A DNA stretch of 64,000 bases from Styela clava (taxonomy: Eukaryota > Chordata > Ascidiacea > Stolidobranchia > Styelidae). Of this stretch, positions 50,455 through 61,600 are shown in pieces; the first letter of the stretch is position 1, and every line of letters starts with the position of its first letter. The notes below the pieces were generated by a model. The model had not been told where the DNA came from. It did not search any database and saw only the letters and a list, made by a program, of their open reading frames with translations. The stretch lies in assembly GCF_964204865.1 (NCBI RefSeq), contig NC_135250.1, positions 29,937,395 to 30,001,394 of the forward strand, given 5' to 3'. The translations under genes were made by a program, and so were the position numbers.

Positions 50455-50855
50455 GGCGCTTCAGAAGTGTGTGTACCAATATGGAGGTAAATAATGTTGT
50501 TTGGGGGCTCCCGAAGTATGCGAACCAAGATGGCGGACATCGGAATGTAATATGTGTACTAGGTTAGGGTTAGGCCATAATTTTAGGTATAAATACTACG
50601 GGAGGCTATTGGCTAGTCTTCGAACTGATAATAGGACTAAATTAAGGAAAATTGGAAAAAAATTATCGCCTAACCCTAACCTGTTACCCATGTTACGTTC
50701 TGATGTCCGCCATCTTGGTTCGCATACTTCGGGAGCACCGTTGTTTGCTTACTTTACATCAAGTTGTGTAAAGGGAATGAATCCTATGGGCAAGGGGTAT
50801 ATTCACTAGGCTAACAAAGACAGTTCCCGAACTCGTAATATAACTAAAATATATA
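50455..50855 (+). mobile_element. Family II MITE split by a family I insertion
   Basis: The left part GGCGCTTCAGAAGTGTGTGT and ATGGAGGTAAATAATGTTGT (to 50503) continues after 50747 with CTTACTTTACATCAAGTTGT, GGGAATGAATCCTATGGGCA and CCGAACTCGTAATATAAC. The right end is interrupted again near 50855. Confidence 0.85.
50504..50739. mobile_element. Family I MITE, 236 bp, nested in family II
   Basis: Perfect GTTGTTTG duplication (50496-50503 and 50740-50747), ends GGGGCTCCCGAAGTATGCGA and TTCGCATACTTCGGGAGCAC. The clearest insertion event in the window. Confidence 0.95.
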
Positions 50856-50964
50856 AACCTCCTGAAGTATGCGCACCAAGATGGCGCACAACCTGAACTC
50901 ATGTTGTGTACAAGGTTGAGGTTCAGGTTGTGCGACATCTTAGTGCGCATACTTCAGGAGTACC
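50855..50964. mobile_element. Family I MITE, short form (110 bp)
   Basis: AAACCTCCTGAAGTATGCGC, CAAGATGGCGCACAACCTGA, GGTTCAGGTTGTGCGAC and CATACTTCAGGAGTACC, inside the right part of the family II copy. No clear target duplication. Confidence 0.85.
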
Positions 50965-51630
50965 GGAAATTTTCCGATTACGCTTATATTGTGTTAGATA
51001 GGATTGGATGTTATCGAATATTGACTCATCTTCCATCCCTAACCCGACCTAACCTTTGAAAAAAAAAAAACAGGTGCGAAAAAAACAGCGGCAGGGCAAT
51101 ATCAGGAAGGTACATAACTTTATTCTAGCATTTTTATTCTAATATTCTTTACTTGAAAAACACTGAACTTTTTTACAATCTAATCAGTTATTCCACGACT
51201 TTAAACGCTCAAATTGAACGACCGATCGCCACTCAAATATTTTCGTACACTGATGAACCATTCGTTAAGGGCCCAGACAAATATTTGACTCAACTACGTA
51301 ACTGAATAAACAACGCGCACTACCGAGATAACGGCATCGTTTTATTTTTGCTTTCATTTTAGCTCTATATATCGATGGATATTTCCTCGACCTTTAACCT
51401 CAGTCTGTACTGGTTTAGTTTGGTACCATGTACTTCTAGTTGGCATGGCTCATAAATTTGTGCATTAAACTTAAATGCATATGCTCAAACGCCACCTCAC
51501 TACTTCATCCGAAAATTACGTCACTATGACGTCAAACTACGTCATAAAGCTTGTCAAACAAAAACTCGGGTTATGCTACGCCAACTGGTACTAAACTACA
51601 CTAGACCTAAAAAATCTTCCTGCACTTTAC
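50965..51630. other. Repeat-derived intergenic sequence
   Basis: Family V sequence at 51205-51400 (CGACCGATCGCCACTCAAAT, TTTCCTCGACCTTTAACCTC), then TACGTCACTATGACGTCA-type sequence near 51520 shared with 24260-24310 and 47385-47410. No gene. Confidence 0.5.
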
Positions 51631-51631
51631 G

Positions 51632-51782
51632 TCATCAAGTCCATGCTTCCGTAACTGGTTAACTAATCCCATACCCGACATGGTCTGGTAACCAGACAAA
51701 CGAGAGGTCATGGTTTGCTATACTATTAGGCCGTCTTATAGGCTTTCTTCTTCTTCGGGATAAATATGTAAATCCTATCCCA
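51632..51782 (+). mobile_element. tRNA-derived SINE, 3' half only
   Basis: CATCAAGTCCATGCTTCCGT, CATACCCGACATGGTCTGGT and GATAAATATGTAAATCCTAT. Head missing. Confidence 0.8.
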
Positions 51783-52257
51783 TCCATTACGCTACGTGAC
51801 CAGGCAAAGTTGTGACGACGATGGTATCGTATAGTGTGACAGATTGCATACCAGCACTATTTCGTTTTGGCTTTCGTGCCCATATATTTGAGCATTGTTC
51901 TATTCTATTGTTTTGTTACGTATGTTTCTGTTTTCGGATTAAACAAATGCAGCATATTTCCTCTATCTTTATCTCTCTTCCTCTCTCACTACTATTGCAG
52001 GATTTTTGATGCTTATTTTTGGATTGTATTTGGTACTGCCGTAAAGTGTGCACCAGGTTAGGGTAAGGCCATACCGTTTTTCAAATATCGTGAAAAGCAG
52101 ATGACCAGTTCTTGTTTTTTAGAAATTGGAAGACCATATGTTTAGTATGATTGTTTAATCCTAACTCTGGTTACCATACACACCATACTGACTGGTAACC
52201 GGGCCAGAGAGGTTTAATACGTCTTGACCACTTTCCTACCCCCCTGGATTAATAGGA

Positions 52258-52527
52258 TGAGATTTGCATATTTATCCCGGGGAGAAGAAGGCCGATAAGC
52301 TTAACCATGTGGTTAAACACAAATTCTCGTCCGGTTACCATTCCATATCGGGGATAGGATAGGTTATTTTTTTTTCGGAATCATAGACTTTCACCTACGA
52401 CGGCAAAAAGTCCAGCAATTCTCTTGCACATAATCATCCCCGCATGAGATTCGAACCTGCGAACCCACGAAGAGTAATCAGAAGTGAGGTGGCGAGCGTA
52501 TTCCTAACGCTTAACGCGATGAGCCAT
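52258..52527 (-). mobile_element. tRNA-derived SINE, minus strand, near full length
   Basis: In reverse: GGCTCATCGCGTTAAGCGTT, GCGAACCTGCGA-type B box as CAGGTTCGAATCTCATGCGG, AGAGAATTGCTGGACT and the tail CCCCGGGATAAATATGC. The only long minus-strand copy here. Confidence 0.82.
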
Positions 52528-52619
52528 GAGTATATTATCAAGACTGCAAAATTTAAAAAAAGGTTGAGAAGCTCGAGGAACAATAAATTGGTTAACGTTT
52601 TTGGTCTGTATTGCATAAA

Positions 52620-53050
52620 CCAGGGGTGTGCAACCTTTAATACTTGAGAATCAAATACAAATAACTGGGTAAAAGCACGACTGCACTTTCATTTAACATA
52701 GGTTTTCTAGTAGTTGCAGGCACACAAATTTTGGTAATTGATCTTATGACATGCGTTGTGCGCTCAAGTTCAAGTATAGACTTTGGAATTACTGGTATGT
52801 AATAGATAAATCTTTTCGCTGACCGCACGGTCGCACATCATTTCAAATTGGAATTTTCCCGCGGACCAAACTAACGACAACAATTGGTTAATATTACTAT
52901 GCCTATGCGAGAGCAATATCTCGGTATTCCGACCATGTGGGTTTTATTTACTCAGATACACTGTTAAGTCAAATATTAACAGTTCAAAGGTGTAAGAAGT
53001 TATTCGAGGCGCGCGATCGGTCGTTGAATTTGAGAGTTTGAAATAAGGAA
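52620..53050. mobile_element. hAT-like element and family V remnant
   Basis: Left end CCAGGGGTGTGCAACCTTTA with AATAACTGGGTAAAAGC and CATAGGTTTTCTAGTAGTTG, right part decayed at about 52870. From 52925 a reversed family V sequence follows (GCGCGATCGGTCGTTGAAT). Confidence 0.6.
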
Positions 53051-53079
53051 GCTGATTAGAATGAGAATGGTAGAGTTAA

Positions 53080-53245
53080 GGGCATTCCCGAAGTATGCGA
53101 ACCAACATGGCGGGTAGCGGAACGTAGTATGTGTACCAGGTTAGAGATACGACATAATTTTATTCCAAGTTTCCTTATTTTGCTTCTATTACGAGTTCGG
53201 GGACTGTCTATGTTAGCCAAGTAAATACACCCCCAGCCGAGCTAA
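53080..53245. mobile_element. Chimeric family I / family II MITE
   Basis: It begins like family I (CATTCCCGAAGTATGCGAAC, CAACATGGCGGGTAGCGG) but continues into the family II interior (GGGGACTGTCTATGTTAGCC, AAGTAAATACACCCCC). Shows that the two families share central sequence. Confidence 0.7.
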
Positions 53246-53294
53246 CTGAGCAAAAGATAAGTAGAATCAAACAATTTGAGTGGTGAGGCAATTA

Positions 53295-53656
53295 AGACAG
53301 GAGCTTGCAACCAGCGGCTTGCAGGCCAAATACGACTCGAAGTGCCAATTTTAACTAGAGTGCTGCCCACGAAGCAAGTTTTTAATTCAACTTAATGTGG
53401 TGCGTGCTATATATACTAATGCTAATCCTTTTGCGATGCAAATCCTATATCTAAGACCAATTTGTTGTCTATGCCCGCGGCGTTGCAATGCCTTACAAAT
53501 AACTGGTGCGAAGCTAACAGAGCATGTCATAAGATCAAAAACCAATATTTTTGTGCTTGTTCTACTAGAAAGCTTTTTACAAATAAAATTGTGGCTTTCG
53601 ATTCCACCCCGTTATTTGTATAGGGCCCTCCTGTATTAAAGATTGCACACTCCTGA
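53295..53656 (-). mobile_element. hAT-like element, minus strand
   Basis: GCTTGCAACCAGCGGCTTGC left and TTAAAGATTGCACACTCCTG right, with TGTCATAAGATCAAAAACCA and TTTTTGTGCTTG inside, as in the fragment at 1-172. Confidence 0.65.
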
Positions 53657-53825
53657 ATTAAAGGATTGTAGCATAAGATATTTAAGGGTAATGACTTCGC
53701 GATATGAAAGTTCGCCTGTTTTTTTGTCGCCGTAGATTATAAATTTCAAGCCTGAATGTCAGTCAGTCGACGGAATTATTCTAAGCATAGATATAAAATG
53801 ACGTACCCGTCGAATGTAAAATTTC

Positions 53826-54043
53826 CGGCGCTCTAGAAGTGTGTAATATCGATATGGAGGTAACTAATTTTGTTCGCCAAGTTGCATCAAGTTGTGAGAA
53901 GGAACTGAAACCTTTAAGCAGGGGGTATATTCACTTGGCTAACACAGACAGTCCCCGAAATCGAAATAGAACTGAAAAAGGAAAATCGGAACAAAAGTAT
54001 GACCCAATCCTAGCCTGGTACACACGGGATTACCCTAAAAAGG
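53826..54043 (+). mobile_element. Family II MITE upstream of RING copy 4
   Basis: CCGGCGCTCTAGAAGTGTGT, CGATATGGAGGTAACTAATT, TTGCATCAAGTTGTGAGAAG, GGGGGTATATTCACTTGGCT and ACACGGGATTACCC. It ends 50 bp before the start codon of copy 4. Confidence 0.8.
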
Positions 54044-54093
54044 CGCGCTGCATAAAAAGTTTTAGAAACACTGGTCTAACAGATAATTAAACC

Positions 54094-57000
54094 ATGGATG
54101 AAGTACTGAAGTGCACTACTTGTGAAACGAAATTCGGACCAACTGGACTGAAACAACCTCGAATGCTTCGATGCCAGCACACATTTTGTAAAGTCTGCAC
54201 ATTCGAGCTAATAAAACCATATGGGTAGGTTTTTCATGCCGCTTTATATTTTTATTATGAATAATTATCCCCGTCCTCCCACTAAAAAATCATCAAAGTA
54301 ATCACCCAGTTGAGGTGAGGGTTAGAGTTGGAAATGATTCGATATTTGCAATTCTATCGCAATCTGCATTCGTAACCCTAACCCAGACCTTAACTGATTA
54401 ATATGAGTTTTCATATATTAGCGAGGCGGGGATAACTTGAATATTATTGGACACGTTGGTGGATTTAATATTATGTTGTTGTTGTTGTTACTTATCGATC
54501 TCAATCGGTGAGTATGTTGATAGGTATTTGTCTGTCTGTTTGTTACTTATCGATCTCGATCGGTAAGTATGTTGATAGATAATTGTCTGTTTGTCTGTTA
54601 GACACATTCATATGTTACGCGATATCTCACGAAAGCGAGGTTGAATCTGCTCCAAATTTTGTACATCATATCTCGGACCAGAAGCGTATCATATCGTATT
54701 ATATCGTATAATTAGCGAGTTATTAATTAATTAGTGATGGGACACGCGGTGTCGCTATTGAGCCAGAGCGAAGGAACCGAAACAGCAGTTTCAGAAGATC
54801 GATAAGTCGGCGGTCTCCGATCTGTATTTAGTTCTTATCCTTGTTCTTGTTCTTTGACACGGAATTTCATCGTTATGAAAAAGTCGCTTTTCTTTTTGAT
54901 TACTGGACCAATTTGAAATTTTCAGTTGTTGAAGTTGGGTTTTTTCTCTAGAAGGCTATTACTTTCATTTATTTCTAAATTTCGTATTAAATCTGATAGT
55001 TCGTTCAAAATTTCGTTGTGTTATTTCATCCATGGGAACACTGGTTGTACGGGTTGATACTGTAAATTCTTGCTACGCGAAACTCTGAATTTTTTTGAGG
55101 GTACCGGTAGCGTCAAGAGTAAGAACTACTTCGCTCTGGTTAACATGTCCAAATATTTGAGCATTGCTCTCTTGTTTAGCATAGGTATATTATTTCTTTT
55201 AGTTTTTATTACATTGAATCGACGTACTTTTTTTTTTTACAGAACGTATTGTCCGGTTTGTAATAAAACCGATCATTCTGTGACATCTTATGATCACGAT
55301 GCAATTCAAGTTAATTATACAATTATCCGTTTTCTCGATGCTCAGAGGAAAGAACAGGTATTCAACTGTTGCCTACACAAAATATACTTTACTTTAGGGG
55401 TGTGCAACCTTTAATACCGGAGAGCCAGATACAAATAACTGGGTGAAATCAAGCCCCATCTTTATTTAACATAGGTTTTCTAGTGGTTGTATACACAAAA
55501 AATTATGACATGCGTTGATTGCTTCACACAAGCTTAGCTTTTGGGGCAGCTATTCCCAAATTTTTTGGTCGTGCGACGCCAAATTATCAGGGAAAAAACT
55601 CATGGCAAGCTTACACGAAAAAAATACAATACGTAACAAAAAGTAAACGACATAGAACGGTAAAATGAATTCATTGATTAACATATTTATAAAACATTTA
55701 TAATAAATACAAATATTATAATATTCAATTAATATTATTTATGTTCTACACAATTCTGTTAATTTTCGGGGCGCACTTAGCAATTCCCATCCTTCGAGAA
55801 TCGCTATGTTAGGACATTGTAACATCATAGGCATAGATGATAAATTGGACTCAGGTATAATTTGCAACGCCTAAGGGTTGGAATTGATCGCACATACCAG
55901 ATTGAACTGAACTAAAATTTCGTTTTTTGAGCCCCCAATTTTTTCTTTGTGGCCCGCGTTTGGCCCGCGGGACGCAGGTTGCACACCCCTGTTCTACTTC
56001 ATTATAGGAAACCAATAACATTACTAACCCTTTATGTCACGCACAATTTTTTTGGCTTTTGGATATCGTTAGGCTCGTCCGCGGGATTTGGGATCGCTGT
56101 TGAAATCTCATGAGAAACGTCCCACGGAAGGGGATGGGATAGCATACATTTGATTTCCCATTGGACACGTAGGACACAAATACCGCATGATTTTTCTTGT
56201 TAGTTTTAAAGAGCAAAATATATTCAGCCTTAACAACAGACTCCGTGAATGGGCTGATGGTCACATGTATAACAGATATGAATATAAAGTTAACAAAGTC
56301 CGAAAATATTGTTGTTTTGCATGTCTCTTCGTAGATGTATTCCTATTTAGTGGACGATAAACCTAAATTTAACAATTTTCATTGAATTATATTCCAATGG
56401 AATGGGAATGGGACAAAAAAATATGTTCCATGGACAAGCCTGGCAATAGGGCTTGGCATAGTAAATTATCCGAATTAGTTCGGACGAAAATTTCGAATCG
56501 TCGCCATTTTGTTTTGTTTTTACCCGCCAAAGGTTCGAGGTGAATTAATTTTTTAATTTTTAATATGCAATCCTGACATACGATTTTTTTCTTCCTAGTG
56601 AGTTATTGAAAATATTTTTTTTTATTGTGTGTTTACATTCAGCGAACTGCTTGAGTGGTGGATTTTATATTTTAGTAATTCATGAGTTGAGAGAACCCAT
56701 TACAATTAAAAATCACCTACAATTACATATCTTTTGAATCAGTGGTTCTCAAACTTTTTAGACCGCGCCTCCTTTTTAGAATTTGTCAAGTTTCGCGCCT
56801 CATCTCAAAAATAACTAGCTTTATAGGGTGCTCCCGAAGTATGCGAACCAAGATGGCGGACATCGGAACGTAACATGGGTAACAGGTTAGGGTTAGTCGA
56901 TAATTTCTTTCCAATTTTCCCTATTTTAGTCCTATTATCAGTTCGAAGACTAGCCAAGAGCCTCCCGTAGTATTTATACCTAAAATTATGGCCTAACCCT

Positions 57001-57554
57001 GACCTAGTACACATATTACATTTCGATGTCCGCCATCTTGGTTCGCATACTTCGGGAGCCCCCTTTATAGGCTTTAAAAATCTATCGTTACTCAGTATTT
57101 AATATGAAATATTTTTCAGGAAAATCAAAGGCTACTTTCTCTAATCTTCAATATCGTAAGGATTTATTTCATCAACGTCTGGATTTGGACGTGCGCTGAA
57201 GTGGCTTTTACACCCCCAGAACACTTTTATAGCAGATACGAGTCTAAATTTGGATTTGTTTGGAAAATGACAAGAATGCCGTTGGCATATTGCTTTGAAA
57301 TACAATTGTCGGGAAAAGAGGTGGCGCTCGTTATTTTATATTGGATCTTTGCGGTTAACGTTAACAACATGAGGCCAGTTTTCCGAAATTTCACGTTGTT
57401 GGTTCTATATTTCTGCATTTCACCAAAATTATCTGCGTATTTGTTCGATTACTTTTGGATCTTTGACTCAACATTTTTCCATCGCAGGATTGCTTCCGGA
57501 AATATACGAAAAAAATATTTCCTCACTTCTTGTGGACATACATACATACATTGA
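54094..57554 (+). CDS. RING-finger membrane protein, copy 4 (3 exons)
   Basis: Exons 54094-54224, 55243-55357 and 57120-57554 give 226 aa. The RING ligands are CTTC (7, 10), CQHTFCKVC (27-35) and CPVC (47-50), then the linker TSYDHDAIQVNYTIIRFLDA, identical in most positions to copies 1 and 2. Exon 3 carries FNIVRIYFINVWIWTC, RYESKFGFVWKMTRMPLAY and ALVILYWIFAVNVNNM. Relative to copy 2 (ending YLFGRP) the reading frame runs on past the family stop into about 30 further residues (from FWIFDSTFF to GHTYIH), encoded by sequence that lies 3' of the stop in copies 1 and 2. This is the only copy on the plus strand. The start codon context is AAACCATGG. Introns are swollen by a family III/MITE composite (intron 1) and by hAT and family I elements (intron 2, 1.76 kb). 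Predicted membrane E3 ligase; expression unproven because the upstream block shared by copies 2, 3 and 5 is missing. Confidence 0.8.
54455..55176 (-). mobile_element. Family III element with a nested TIR element, RING copy 4 intron 1
   Basis: The outer parts are TTGGACACGTTGGTGGATTT on the left and, from 54885, GAAAAAGTCGCTTTTC, GATTACTGGACCAATTTGAA, TGTCCAAATATTTGAGCATT and GCTCTCTTGTTT. Inside, 54489-54815 is bounded by ACTTATCGATCT and AGATCGATAAGT and starts with a roughly 60-bp unit (TTACTTATCGATCTCRATCG) repeated twice. Confidence 0.7.
55396..55990 (+). mobile_element. hAT-like element in intron 2 of RING copy 4
   Basis: GGGGTGTGCAACCTTTAATA left and CAGGTTGCACACCCCTG right, TGGCCCGCGTTTGGCCCGCG inside the right end. 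The longest version of this family here (about 595 bp). Confidence 0.82.
56827..57062. mobile_element. Family I MITE, 236 bp, inside a hAT fragment
   Basis: Perfect CTTTATAG duplication (56819-56826 and 57063-57070), ends GGTGCTCCCGAAGTATGCGA and CGCATACTTCGGGAGCCCC. Its right end is 57 bp before exon 3 of RING copy 4. Confidence 0.95.
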
Positions 57555-58081
57555 AGGGGGGTTGCAACTCCACATGGGAGCGCACAACGAATTTTATGTG
57601 TCGCAAAAAGTACACCAACATATCAAAAATATCGATTGTACTTTTTTGGACTCTTGCTCCGAATGACACAATTATTAAAACTATTGCGAAACACTAATCT
57701 CACGATTTTGAGAGAATACGTGGGAGCAGAGAGGCGCCACGCTTGCATAAAATGCCGACCTAGCGGGGGTCGCAGGTAGTTTTTTCGCGTGAAAGTTTGG
57801 GAATCTTGCTCATGCTTTATTGCAATCCTTGTAACGTTATTCAATAAATTCTATCCATAAATGCACGTGCTTATAGCCAGAACAGCGTCGTTGGTCTGAG
57901 GCCACTGTATGCAGGGAGACCCGCTAATTCTAAGCGTAATTTATTAAATTTTGACATTTCAAATTGTATTCTTGTATAATTTTGATCATATTGCATGACT
58001 TCACAACAAATAGGGCTTGTTAAGTAAAATTAGTCAATCCTTTATACCCAAATGAAAAGTAACAGAAAATTAAAAAATTTT
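57555..58081. other. 3' flank of RING copy 4
   Basis: No gene. A phrase at 57697-57760 (CACGATTTTGAGAGAATACG, GCTTGCATAAAATGCCGAC) resembles 30660-30720 downstream of Rab39, so it is probably a repeat. Confidence 0.45.
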
Positions 58082-58193
58082 GACCTCCAGAAGTATGTGC
58101 ACCAAGATGGCGCATAACCTGAACATAGTATGTGTACCAGGTTGGGTTCAGATTGTGTGTGCGCCATCTTGGTGCACATACTTTTGGAGCACC
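58082..58193. mobile_element. Family I MITE, short form (112 bp)
   Basis: GACCTCCAGAAGTATGTGCA, CAAGATGGCGCATAACCTGA, CGCCATCTTGGTGCACATAC and TTTTGGAGCACC. Confidence 0.88.
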
Positions 58194-58398
58194 AAACTTT
58201 TTGACCCCAGACTTTTTATAAAGATTTTTGAGGTCAAAAAATCTCCCACAAAAATTGAGCAAACGTTGTTTATGACCTGTTGAATTTTCGTCATCAAAAT
58301 TTGTTTTTCTCATCGTCCGAGCTAGAGTTTTACAACCCGGAGTTGGGATAGATCGTGAATTTTCTGTGTCTCCATTGCCCTGTTTGACTGTTTAGAAC

Positions 58399-59162
58399 AG
58401 AAGTTTGCAACAGGCGACCCGCGGGCCACAGCCCGCCCTGCCCAGCCATTTAGTGTGGCCCCTGTCAGCATTCAGCTTTACCTCATCAAGCATAAAATCC
58501 TAATCCTATATATATATATTTAAAACAGCGCTTACCGTATTTGCTCGTTTTGTAGCCCGGGCCCATATATTTCTTAACCAAACTCACTAATCGGGCCCTT
58601 ATTCAAACCGGCCCTTATTCAAGCACGGGCGCTTGTTATTTTTAAAGTAAAATTATACACAAAATATATTGTCATTTCCAGTTCTCAAGTATGATTTAAA
58701 CGAGAATAACGAAAATTTTGACTTTTGGACGCCTAAGGCGTGAGTGTTATCTACCAGCGCTTAAAATTCAACAGCGTTGTGACAAAAGCGCTTCTTATTT
58801 CCTATTGTTCTCTACCACTGAAAAATCAGCTTTTACATCAGGCGGGTATTCAAGCACCGGCCCTTATTTATTTTTATGTCCTGTTCACACGGGCGGCCAT
58901 TCCAACGGGCCCTTAATTAAGATCGGGCGGTAAAACAAGCATATACGTACGTATATACATGGCATATACATGAATAAAAACACATTATGTTTTTTTCTCT
59001 TGTCGCTTCGTTAATTAAATCTTTCCCAGTTTTGCCCGGTGGAATTATTACTGTAAGGCTGAACGATAACCGCATGCTGTCGTCTTCTTGTCTCTCCCAC
59101 AAAATATTTGTGTCTGAAGTTGTTTATATGGCCCACTAACAGAGCATTCTGCACATCCCTGG
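58399..59162. mobile_element. hAT-like element with a nested palindrome
   Basis: Starts AGAAGTTTGCAACAGGCGAC and CCCGCGGGCCACAGCCCGCC; the end is GAGCATTCTGCACATCCCTG. Inside, 58552-58925 is a second element made of inverted CGGGCCCTTATTCAA, CGGCCCTTATTCAAGC and CCCTTAATTAAGATCGGGC blocks. Confidence 0.65.
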
Positions 59163-59212
59163 ATTATAATCTAAACTGTGAGGTGTTTTACCGACGTCCC
59201 ACGGGCCACAAC

Positions 59213-59542
59213 TAGGGCTGGGCACTCCGAATCGAATATTCGAATAGTATATTATTCGAATCAGTTCAGAGCAAAATTTCGAATCGCCGCTATCTTGTTG
59301 TTTTCTTTCCGCCAATTTTCTGTAGTGAGTTATTGATAAAAAAGTGTTTTTCATTGTGTGTGAATTAAGAATTTATTCATGTTTTCAGTAATACATTTGT
59401 TGACAGGACCAATTACAGTGAAATAGTAGCATATAATAACATATCTCTCATTGACTCCCAAGTATTCGAGATTCGATTCGACTCGAAAAAAATATTCGAT
59501 TCGATTCTGAAATCATCAGGTATATGAAAATGCCCAGCCCTA
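59213..59542. mobile_element. MITE with TAGGGCTGGGCA ends (330 bp)
   Basis: Perfect GCCACAAC duplication (59205-59212 and 59543-59550); ends TAGGGCTGGGCACTCCGAAT and GAAAATGCCCAGCCCTA; AT-rich interior with ATTCGATTCG repeats. It interrupts a hAT-like remnant whose halves are ACGTCCCACGGG and CCCGGCCCGGCAAGCC. Confidence 0.93.
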
Positions 59543-59890
59543 GCCACAACCCGGCCCGGCAAGCCATTTTGTGCGGCCCTTGTCAACACTCCGAATTTTC
59601 GTTCAAGCATAAAATCCTAATTCTATAGGCAATTTTTGAAAAGGCGCTTACATGGATAAAAATACACAATGTTTTTTTCTCTTGTCGCTGTGTTAAATCT
59701 TTCGCTGGTATGCCCGATGGAATTATTACTCTGAGGCTAAGCAATAGCCGCATTCTCTTTGGTTGCCTTTCTCGCTTAATGTTTGGAATCTTCGCCCGTC
59801 TGTTTGACGAGTGGTGAGTAATCGGGGCTTCTGTTTCAGAAGCACAAGAATTTGTTATTTATATTTTCCAATTTTATACCACAACCTTTT

Positions 59891-61600
59891 TTTAAAATCC
59901 TGGCTCACACCTAACTGGTTAATATTATACTCGACATGATCTGGTAACCGAACGAGATTGAAGGGTTCACCATAGGCTTGCACGTAATTGACAAAAATCA
60001 ATTCCGTAATTACGGCCAAATCGATTACGTAATGACCCCGTAATTGCGATATTTTATTCACACTTTTAAACCTATCATAACAACCAATTTAATCCACTTC
60101 TATTCCGAATGGGACATCGACAGTTGGGACAGTTTGGTTTTCATATTTCCGCCAGTACTACACGCCGGCGACAGATGCTAAAGACAAATATCAAGGAGTG
60201 AATTCAAATTAATTTTATTCTGATTTTTATCTTTTGTGTTAGCTTTGATTTTCCTTTATCAACTTTATCACCCAATTTTATGCGATCAATTTTATCATTA
60301 CCAACACTGGTTAGTGGTAATATATTTATGAAACGAAAGTTGACTTTTTTTAAATCGTATTAACGTATTAATACGAGTTTCGTATTAAATAAAAATTCCG
60401 GGTTTCTAATTTATAAATCTCGTTTGATTATACTTGCGCTTGCCTCGCAACGAAGACTTGTTATTGTACCGTTTTTTTACATTATCCGACTTTACTACCT
60501 AGTTAGCATTTTATAATAATTATTGATGCCGACTTATTGACGATATTCCGATTACCATGCTTCATTTTACATAAAATCATTTGGCGGCCTAAATGTTATA
60601 ACATTATTTGCGCATAATTTAAATACCGTACTTATATGACATGCCTTCTCCGAAAATACAAAGTTATATCGCAAAACAATGCATTTGGTGACATTTATTT
60701 TGCACTCTCGAAAATATTAATTTACTTTTCTAACTCAAGTCGACAATCCTATCGGCTAAGATTGACACAAGTTTGGTCGAGTGCCGGTGGTATTTGAGTC
60801 GACGATAAATCAAAATAAGTTGCCGCATTTGGTAAAGACTTAAAGATATTGTAAAGACATATTTGGCCGAAATAGTGCGAGGCATTGTGAAAACAAGGCC
60901 AAGTCCGGACAGATATATAACGATAAAAGCGGTAACAGAACATCAAGATTTTGTAATAGAAAATGGATCTCGCGCAGAATGAACATGGGAATCCCGACTT
61001 TTTGTTGTTTCTCTGCCGTCTGAATCGCTTTACCGATGCCGAAAAGACTAAGTTGCGTTGGTTCATTACGCAATTTCTCTTCCGTCGTCATATTGCTGTT
61101 TGATAAGCGCGACATTAATTATCACGGCATTTACAAATAGACCATGTTTGGTAAGTTGTCTCTTACATTCTTTAGTCATTTCACCCGAAGAAGTTGAAAC
61201 CAGGTGTGTTGGCGTCCATCGGTCTCAACACAATTCTATCCCATATCTACGCTTAATATGTACATTTGCCATGCTAGATAAGTTGATAATAGGTTAGTAA
61301 ATGGCAACGCGTTATGCCTTCTCCATCTGCGTAACAAGAGAGATAAAAACGGCTGCGAATACCGGAACTCTAACTTCTTCTACCGATTAAACTTTAATTT
61401 TTTACAATCGGCTGCTCTAAAGAGAGCTCGTTTCAATCGCGAAAGCGCTCCACCAATAATTACGAATTTACGTAATTCGTAACTTCGCTTCCGTAACTCG
61501 AAATAATTCCGTAATTCCGTAAATCCGTAAATTACGTGCAAGCCTAGTTCACCATATGATTAATTCATCTTGTCTACTTTCCTGTCCTCCTGAATTAATA
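59891..61600 (+). mobile_element. SINE 3' part split by a 1.57 kb insertion
   Basis: TCACACCTAACTGGTTAATA, CTCGACATGATCTGGTAACC and GAACGAGATTGAAGG lie left of the insertion; GTTCACCATATGATTAATTC and ATCTTGTCTACTTTCCTGTC continue to its right, joining into the usual SINE body. Confidence 0.8.
59973..61546. mobile_element. hAT-like element with TAGGCTTGCACGTAATT ends (1,574 bp)
   Basis: Perfect GTTCACCA duplication (59965-59972 and 61547-61554). Ends TAGGCTTGCACGTAATT and AATTACGTGCAAGCCTA; subterminal CGTAATTACG-type repeats on both sides. Minus-strand open frames at 60749-61115 are short and interrupted; no transposase domain is recognisable. Confidence 0.9.

Noticed and set aside
60749..61115. 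Minus-strand frames of 91-105 codons as a gene
   Set aside because: They lie wholly inside the 59973-61546 transposon and are overlapping, interrupted frames without a recognisable domain.
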